7,577 nt of DNA from CAYHBS01 sp964360995. GTDB taxonomy: Bacteria; Patescibacteriota; Minisyncoccia; Ryanbacterales; HO2-45-13. Numbering within the stretch: the first letter of the stretch is position 1; each line of letters starts with the position of its first letter. Below, one piece after another: positions 4,039 through 7,577 of this stretch. A model generated the notes under the pieces. It saw nothing but the letters and a program-made list of their open reading frames with translations, was not told the DNA's origin and made no database searches. The translations under genes and the position numbers were made by a program. The stretch spans positions 1-7,577 of the forward strand of contig CAYHYZ010000026.1 in NCBI GenBank assembly GCA_964360995.1, given 5' to 3'.

Positions 4039-4062
4039 ATGTGTAGCTCTGCGCACTGGGAC

Positions 4063-4091
4063 ATCATAGCGAATTCCCCACCCTCTGTGAA
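4063..4091 (-). promoter_or_regulatory. probable promoter of the tRNA-Asn gene
   Basis: -35 TTCACA (4091-4086), 17-nt spacer and -10 TATGAT (4068-4063), about 70 nt before the tRNA 5' end. The leader then contains the 12-nt partial copy of the tRNA 5' end. Confidence 0.55.
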
Positions 4092-4101
4092 GCCCGACAA
4101 A

Positions 4102-4130
4102 TTCGACATTTTTAGCAGTTCTGGTACAAC
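4102..4130 (+). promoter_or_regulatory. probable promoter of the 53-aa membrane protein
   Basis: -35 TTCGAC (4102-4107), 17-nt spacer, -10 TACAAC (4125-4130). It is divergent from the tRNA promoter with about 10 nt between the two -35 boxes. The match is moderate. Confidence 0.4.
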
Positions 4131-4158
4131 AACAAAAGAAACGAGAGGAGGTGCGGTG

Positions 4159-4320
4159 ATGGACGAACTGCTCACAACGGTATTGCTCGTCTTGGGGTGT
4201 GTCGGGGCGGCGAAAGCGCAAGTCATCGAACGCTCCCGTTTTGTCCAGGGCGTATGGATTCTTTTCTTTCTACTCATCGGTGTCATGATCGTTCGTTTGT
4301 TTTCTATGAATGCTCCGTAA
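4159..4320 (+). CDS. small two-helix membrane protein, 53 aa
   Basis: The start at 4159 is set by the strong Shine-Dalgarno GAGAGGAGG, about 9 nt before the ATG; an upstream in-frame ATG at 4039 would begin before the promoter. The protein starts MDELLTTVLLVLGCVGAAKA, giving a first hydrophobic helix (about 4-18). A polar/basic loop QVIERSRFVQG follows, then a second helix (about 32-46, VWILFFLLIGVMIV) and a short tail RLFSMNAP. No cleavable signal peptide is evident and the family is not recognised. It ends at a strong terminator shared with the convergent gene pair to the right. Confidence 0.7.
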   Translation: MDELLTTVLLVLGCVGAAKAQVIERSRFVQGVWILFFLLIGVMIVRLFSMNAP

Positions 4321-4341
4321 CACCTCTCCCCTCCCTTCAAC

Positions 4342-4372
4342 AAAACGCCCACGACACTGTCGGGGCGTTTTT
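4342..4372. terminator. two-way intrinsic terminator between convergent genes
   Basis: AAAACGCCC pairs with GGGCGTTTT (9 bp); beyond a single bulged A, CGAC/GTCG pairs, closing on loop ACT. T-runs occur on both strands (TTTTT plus, TTTTGTT minus). It lies about 20 nt after the plus-strand gene and about 28 nt after the minus-strand gene at 4400. Confidence 0.9.
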
Positions 4373-4399
4373 AAACAACGATAAAGCGATAAGAACATA

Positions 4400-4720
4400 T
4401 TATTCCGAATGTCTATGTGCGCTGATCTTCTCTCTTAGACTCGTCACGGCATTAGTCAGCCGATCCTCTATCTCACCGCTCAATCTGCCAGAGGGATCGA
4501 TGGTGCGCTCTAATCCCTCAAGGGATCGGTATGTTTCCTCTGCTTTCTCTATGGCCGCGATCAGAAAGCTTGATTCCTGCTGCCTCTGTAAATTTCTACT
4601 CAGCACACCGCCTGTAATCGCAATAAGCGCTTTTAGTGCAACTCCCCGATTTGCTTCCTTGCCTTCCTTCTTCTCAACTGTTTCAGATGGACTTGGCTCG
4701 TCAAATGTTTCAAACGACAT
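4400..4720 (-). CDS. unrecognised acidic/helical protein, 106 aa
   Basis: The ATG at 4720 follows the stop of the upstream gene by a single base (TAA-T-ATG). There is no Shine-Dalgarno sequence, so translation most likely depends on ribosomes finishing the upstream gene. The protein starts with an acidic, Ser/Pro-rich segment (MSFETFDEPSPSETVEKKEG). A short hydrophobic stretch follows (about 28-42, VALKALIAITGGVL), which may be a marginal membrane anchor or a buried helix. The rest is a long Glu/Arg-rich helical region (IEKAEETYRSLEGLERTI, then GEIEDRLTNAVTSLREKI) that may form a coiled coil. The family is not recognised. It probably works with the 85-aa protein encoded just before it. Confidence 0.65.
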   Translation of the reverse strand: MSFETFDEPSPSETVEKKEGKEANRGVALKALIAITGGVLSRNLQRQQESSFLIAAIEKAEETYRSLEGLERTIDPSGRLSGEIEDRLTNAVTSLREKISAHRHSE

Positions 4721-4721
4721 A

Positions 4722-4979
4722 TTATAAGTTTTTGATGACCAATGTATCCCCACTGAGCGCCCGTTGCCACTCGTCGAGATCCCCGCGTACTAATGCGGCC
4801 TCTTTAACCACGATACTTTTAGTAAGAATTTCTGCCGCGTGTGGTACCTGTATGATAAATTGATATATATCGCTTAAAGAATCGGCGGGAATAACTGCTA
4901 GCACTTCTTCCCAACTGGACAACTGCACACCAGAAAAACCACGTGCTGCAAGTTCGGTGATAATGCTTTTAGTGTTCAT
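4722..4979 (-). CDS. unrecognised small helical protein, 85 aa
   Basis: The frame runs from ATG 4979 to TAA at 4724-4722. A 20-residue upstream extension is open but would start inside the terminator of the previous gene, so 4979 is preferred. The protein begins MNTKSIITELAARGFSGVQL and continues with SWEEVLAVIPADSLSDIYQF, IIQVPHAAEILTKSIVVKEA and RGDLDEWQRALSGDT. It looks all-helical, soluble and acidic. There is no Shine-Dalgarno sequence, and a possible -10 (TTATTA) about 14 nt upstream suggests a very short leader. It is the first gene of a tightly coupled pair with 4400-4720. I do not recognise the family. Confidence 0.65.
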   Translation of the reverse strand: MNTKSIITELAARGFSGVQLSSWEEVLAVIPADSLSDIYQFIIQVPHAAEILTKSIVVKEAALVRGDLDEWQRALSGDTLVIKNL

Positions 4980-5027
4980 TGTGTGTAGAGTAATAAATTC
5001 AATCGAAAGATACAATACAAAATAGAA

Positions 5028-5055
5028 AGGCGCCCTCAATTGCAGTATTGGGCGC
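5028..5055 (-). terminator. intrinsic terminator after the 115-aa membrane protein
   Basis: On the minus strand GGCGCCC and GGGCGCC form a 7-bp stem around a 14-nt loop, followed by TTTCTATTTTG. It begins 16 nt after the stop codon at 5072. Confidence 0.85.
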
Positions 5056-5071
5056 CCTCTGTTGTGCCGGA

Positions 5072-5419
5072 CTATCCGGCTTTTTTCATTTCCTCGCGCT
5101 TTGCCCGCACACTCGCACGCAAATCGCGGACGCCTTTTAGCACTTCTTCCTTTTGCTGGGGCGTCAGACTTTCGTACTTCGCACCCAGCATCAGACCAGC
5201 CACGAAAAGCCCGATTCCGGAAAACGCTACAAGCGATTGCACATTACCGTGTCGCCTCAATGCACGCTTGGCTTCAGCCATGGTCACATTCGCATTCTTC
5301 AGTGAGATTCGAGCGTCTTTCATCACCGCGCCCGCTTCGTCTGCGAGCTTGCGAGCTTTCTCCTCGAGCTCCGGATCCACGATGAACCCACGAACGAAAT
5401 TTTGAACTATTCCTATCAT
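5072..5419 (-). CDS. single-helix membrane protein with long amphipathic helices, 115 aa
   Basis: The start at 5419 is chosen because AAGGAGG lies 6 nt before it and the promoter lies upstream at 5486-5459; the longer open frame overlaps that promoter. Residues 1-12 are hydrophobic (MIGIVQNFVRGFIV). A charged helical region follows (DPELEEKARKLADEAGAVMK, then ISLKNANVTMAEAKRALRRH). One clear transmembrane helix comes next (about 63-78, VAFSGIGLFVAGLMLGA), then a basic cytoplasmic-type tail (SLTPQQKEEVLKGVRDLRAS...REEMKKAG). The layout recalls small membrane-associated coiled-coil proteins, but no family is recognised. The near-consensus promoter and good ribosome site suggest strong expression. 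Stop is TAG. Confidence 0.75.
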   Translation of the reverse strand: MIGIVQNFVRGFIVDPELEEKARKLADEAGAVMKDARISLKNANVTMAEAKRALRRHGNVQSLVAFSGIGLFVAGLMLGAKYESLTPQQKEEVLKGVRDLRASVRAKREEMKKAG

Positions 5420-5458
5420 TGCATTCCTCCTTACTGCTCGGTGCTTTTCCTGCGTGAC

Positions 5459-5486
5459 ATAATAGCACATTTTACGGTATTGTCAA
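5459..5486 (-). promoter_or_regulatory. strong sigma70-type promoter of the 115-aa gene
   Basis: -35 TTGACA (5486-5481) is a perfect match. A 16-nt spacer and -10 TATTAT (5464-5459) follow, then a leader of about 33 nt with the Shine-Dalgarno sequence. Confidence 0.8.
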
Positions 5487-5681
5487 GCGCGCTATTAATC
5501 CTCATATTATAATAACAGCTCCAAGCTGTCTCAATCCCAGCACCAGCATTGCATTACTGTCTTGCCGATCCGCGTCGCCCACCGCGGATAGCGCTACTTG
5601 CGTGCGCGGACTACTCACAAAACAAACATCTGTAACTTCCCTGATTGTTACATATACACGGCAATGCAAGTGCGGGATTGT

Positions 5682-5717
5682 AACAGAATATAGTCGTTTC
5701 CGACTCTTTATTCTGTT
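5682..5717 (-). terminator. long hairpin at the rpoD stop codon
   Basis: On the minus strand AACAGAATA...TATTCTGTT (9 bp) encloses AGTCG-GAAA-CGACT (5 bp, GNRA-type loop); the hairpin begins within the rpoD TGA. No clear U-run follows, so it may be a terminator of reduced strength or a 3'-end stabiliser. The rest of the spacer up to the next promoter (about 5490-5680) holds a GTAAC...GTTAC hairpin and no convincing gene. Confidence 0.55.
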
Positions 5718-6919
5718 CAATATCCCTGCAAGCGATCTGCTTTTTCGTGCGTGCGGATTTTTTCGAGCGCCTTAGCCTCAATCTGACGAATACGCTCGCG
5801 CGTAACGCCGAATTCCTTTCCCACCTCTTCAAGCGTATGCGTGACTCCATCATCAAGACCAAAGCGCATGCGAAGAATTTTTTGCTCTCTTGGGAGTAGC
5901 TCGGAAATAATACTACGCAATTGTTCGCGAAGCAGTTCGCGTGAAGTTTGTTCTGCGGGAGATAAAATTTTATCGTCTTCAATAAACTCTCCAAGCGTTG
6001 AATCCTCCTCATCTTCTCCCACCGGCATTTCGAGTGAAATAGTTTCTTGGGAAATTTTCATGATGTGATATATCTTCTCCACCGGCTCATTCATTTCTGC
6101 GGCAATTTCCTCCGGAAGCGGCTCACGGCCCAAGTCTTGCGTGAGGCGACGGCGAATTTGTGTAAACTTGGTGATGGTCTCCACCATGTGCACGGGAATA
6201 CGAATGGTGCGGGCCTGATCGGCAATTGCACGCGTAATTGCCTGGCGAATCCACCACGTTGCGTACGTGGAAAACTTAAATCCCCTGCGCCAATCGAATT
6301 TCTCTACCGCACGAAAGAGTCCAATGTTCCCTTCTTGGATTAAATCAAGGAGTGACAAGTTGGAGCTGCGCCCAACATATTTTTTAGCAATGGACACTAC
6401 GAGACGAAGGTTTGCTTGTGCAAGCTTCTTTTTCGCTTCGTCGTCCCCTTTTTCAATCGCACGTGCAAGCTCGCGCTCTTCCTCGGCGATGAGTAGCGGA
6501 ATACGTCCAATCTCCTTGAGATACATTTGTACCGAGTCGTACTGCTCCTCACCCGAGAGCAAATCTTCTTCGGCGTGGCGATATTTTACGGGAGCCTTTT
6601 CACCCTTTTCGTCAATTTCAATAAGATCCTTGGCTTCAATCACAGAAATATTTGTTTCACCAAGACGCGCATACAATGTTTCCAAACTCACAATATCATC
6701 CTCGATGCGAGGCAGTGCGGCAAGAATTTCCGCATACGTAACAAACCCACGATTTCTCCCTTTCGCCATCAACTCTGCCAGTCGCACCTCAAATTCCTGT
6801 TGCTTTTTATGTGACAGTGGTCGCGGGGGAGATCTCTTTGGTGCACTCTTTTTTGCTTTCTTGGGAGCGCCTTTCTTTTTGACTACTTTCTTCGCCTTCG
6901 TGGGTTTCTTTTTTGGCAT
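5717..6919 (-). CDS. rpoD: RNA polymerase primary sigma factor (sigma70), 400 aa
   Basis: This is the housekeeping sigma subunit that directs RNA polymerase to -35/-10 promoters. Residues 1-39 form a Lys/Pro-rich basic tail (MPKKKPTKAKKVVKKKGAPK...). Residues 40-98 look like region 1.1 (AELMAKGRNRGFVTYAEIL). Region 1.2 is at about 125-158 (YDSVQMYLKEIGRIPLL). Region 2 follows with the core-binding NLRLVVSIAKKY and LLDLIQEGNIGLFRAVEKFD and the -10 reading segment FKFSTYATWWIRQAITRAI. Region 3 (IRIPVHMVETITKF) and region 4 follow, with the -35 reading helix-turn-helix TLEEVGKEFGVTRERIRQIE. The large non-conserved insert between 1.2 and 2 of proteobacterial sigma is absent. ATG 6919 is preferred over a GTG 24 nt upstream. 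It lies 37 nt after dnaG and is probably co-transcribed with it. Confidence 0.97.
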   Translation of the reverse strand: MPKKKPTKAKKVVKKKGAPKKAKKSAPKRSPPRPLSHKKQQEFEVRLAELMAKGRNRGFVTYAEILAALPRIEDDIVSLETLYARLGETNISVIEAKDLIEIDEKGEKAPVKYRHAEEDLLSGEEQYDSVQMYLKEIGRIPLLIAEEERELARAIEKGDDEAKKKLAQANLRLVVSIAKKYVGRSSNLSLLDLIQEGNIGLFRAVEKFDWRRGFKFSTYATWWIRQAITRAIADQARTIRIPVHMVETITKFTQIRRRLTQDLGREPLPEEIAAEMNEPVEKIYHIMKISQETISLEMPVGEDEEDSTLGEFIEDDKILSPAEQTSRELLREQLRSIISELLPREQKILRMRFGLDDGVTHTLEEVGKEFGVTRERIRQIEAKALEKIRTHEKADRLQGY

Positions 6920-6956
6920 AAATAAAAATAAGCTCTCACGCACATAATAAAAAGCG

Positions 6957-7577
6957 CTAGCTCACATATTGTTCCGCAGTCGCCGCACCGGCGATAATTA
7001 CGGTCAGTGATTTTATTCTCGCGAGAATGACTTCCTGCTCCGACTCTGTGGTCGCTGCGCTCAGTTGTGCTCGGAGGGTCTGAATGGCGGCGCGCGCGGC
7101 TTCTACCCGCCATGCGGTCACTGTTATTGAAAGTTCCGCGCGCGGATCCTTGAGACTCTCTCCTGAAGCATCTAACTCGAATAATGCGCGATCGAGCAAC
7201 TGTCTTCCTGCTGTGGATAGTAACGGTAACACGTGCCCGAGCTCAAGGCAAGTATGTTGACGACTTTGGAATGAGGCAAGCGCGGGCTGAAAGACGGTAA
7301 ATCCAAACAGATCCGGAGGAGGCAATATTTTTGAGAGGTCAAGCTGCTGGAGTCCCGGAATCGCGAGCAATAATGCAATGACTCGCGCTTCAAGTAAATC
7401 GCGTCTGGGGTATTTAATATGCTCTGCATCAGCCACTGGAGGTGCTGCACTTGCCCCTGGCGCGCGATATGCGGTAAGTTCATTCCAGCACGACTCTTCT
7501 GAAATTCCGAGCGTAGAGGCAAGCTTACGAACCCAATGCGCCTGCTCAATATTGCTTGAGATAGTGGCAATGAGCGG
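6957..7577 (-). CDS. dnaG: DNA primase, C-terminal part (5' end outside the window)
   Basis: The frame is open to the window edge and gives the last 206 residues; the start and the zinc-binding and catalytic TOPRIM domains lie outside. The first visible residues (PLIATISSNIEQAHWVRKLA, then STLGISEESCWNELTAYR) match the end of the primase core, where family members carry an I-x-x-x-EQAHWVxKLA-type helix. After a linker (APGASAAPPVADAEH), an all-helical C-terminal domain (RRDLLEARVIALLLAIPGLQ onward) corresponds to the helicase-binding domain. Primase makes the RNA primers for replication. Position directly upstream of rpoD is the familiar dnaG-rpoD arrangement and supports both calls. Stop is TAG. 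Confidence 0.88.
   Translation of the reverse strand, partial: PLIATISSNIEQAHWVRKLASTLGISEESCWNELTAYRAPGASAAPPVADAEHIKYPRRDLLEARVIALLLAIPGLQQLDLSKILPPPDLFGFTVFQPALASFQSRQHTCLELGHVLPLLSTAGRQLLDRALFELDASGESLKDPRAELSITVTAWRVEAARAAIQTLRAQLSAATTESEQEVILARIKSLTVIIAGAATAEQYVS

Noticed and set aside
5502..5720. 72-aa minus-strand frame from a TTG overlapping the rpoD stop
   Set aside because: Its first third is the hairpin at the rpoD stop, it has no Shine-Dalgarno sequence, and it has no recognisable fold. The later part (QVALSAVGDADRQDSNAMLV) looks somewhat protein-like, so a gene remnant remains possible but is unsupported.
6267..6947. 226-aa plus-strand frame
   Set aside because: It is antisense to rpoD; the Ser/Phe-rich composition is what results from reading a Glu/Lys/Arg-rich gene backwards.
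1..7577. CRISPR array or insertion sequence
   Set aside because: No regularly spaced repeats and no transposase were seen; the only mobile-type gene is the intron HNH.

Overview
The window looks like chromosomal DNA from a small-genome bacterium of the Candidate Phyla Radiation (Patescibacteria, Parcubacteria-like). This is inferred from style, not from a marker-gene search. The signs are many very short proteins, a dnaG-rpoD pair, a small membrane protein of a type I associate with this group, an HNH-bearing group I intron inside a tRNA gene, and several starts that sit almost directly on a -10 box. Most genes are on the minus strand.

Layout. At 5-175 (+) is a small membrane protein. It is convergent with a minus-strand pair: a 55-residue membrane protein (447-614) followed by a YdeI/OmdA-like protein (184-435). 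Then come a hemerythrin (HHE) protein (663-1361) with an apparently leaderless promoter, and a P-loop NTPase (1442-2005) with its own promoter and terminator. A small Cys-rich protein (2253-2450) lies downstream of a 21-codon mini-ORF (2535-2600) whose sequence copies the N-terminus of the hemerythrin. An unrecognised 112-residue protein (2688-3026) has a clear promoter, Shine-Dalgarno sequence and terminator.

Centre. The most notable locus is 3376-3992 (-): a tRNA-Asn(GUU) gene split inside its anticodon by a 545-nt group I intron that encodes an HNH homing endonuclease. The core (P4, P5, P6, P7, P8, P9) can be read from the sequence. A guide sequence that pairs with both exons lies about 320 nt downstream of the 5' splice site, inside the 3' end of the HNH gene. 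This places nearly all of the endonuclease gene in the P1 loop. Partial copies of the tRNA's 3' tail and 5' end flank the locus, and a perfect 40-nt palindrome lies directly downstream.

Right part. A two-helix membrane protein (4159-4320, +) converges through a two-way terminator on a translationally coupled pair of unrecognised genes (4979-4722 and 4720-4400). Next is a one-helix membrane protein (5072-5419) with a near-consensus promoter. The window ends with the primary sigma factor rpoD (5717-6919) and the C-terminal part of DNA primase dnaG (6957-7577, cut by the window edge). These two form the familiar macromolecular-synthesis pair, with primase upstream of sigma.

Regulation seen: several sigma70-type -35/-10 boxes with 16-17 nt spacers that fit the sigma factor encoded here, intrinsic terminators between most units, and two kinds of start (strong Shine-Dalgarno, or leaderless/short-leader).
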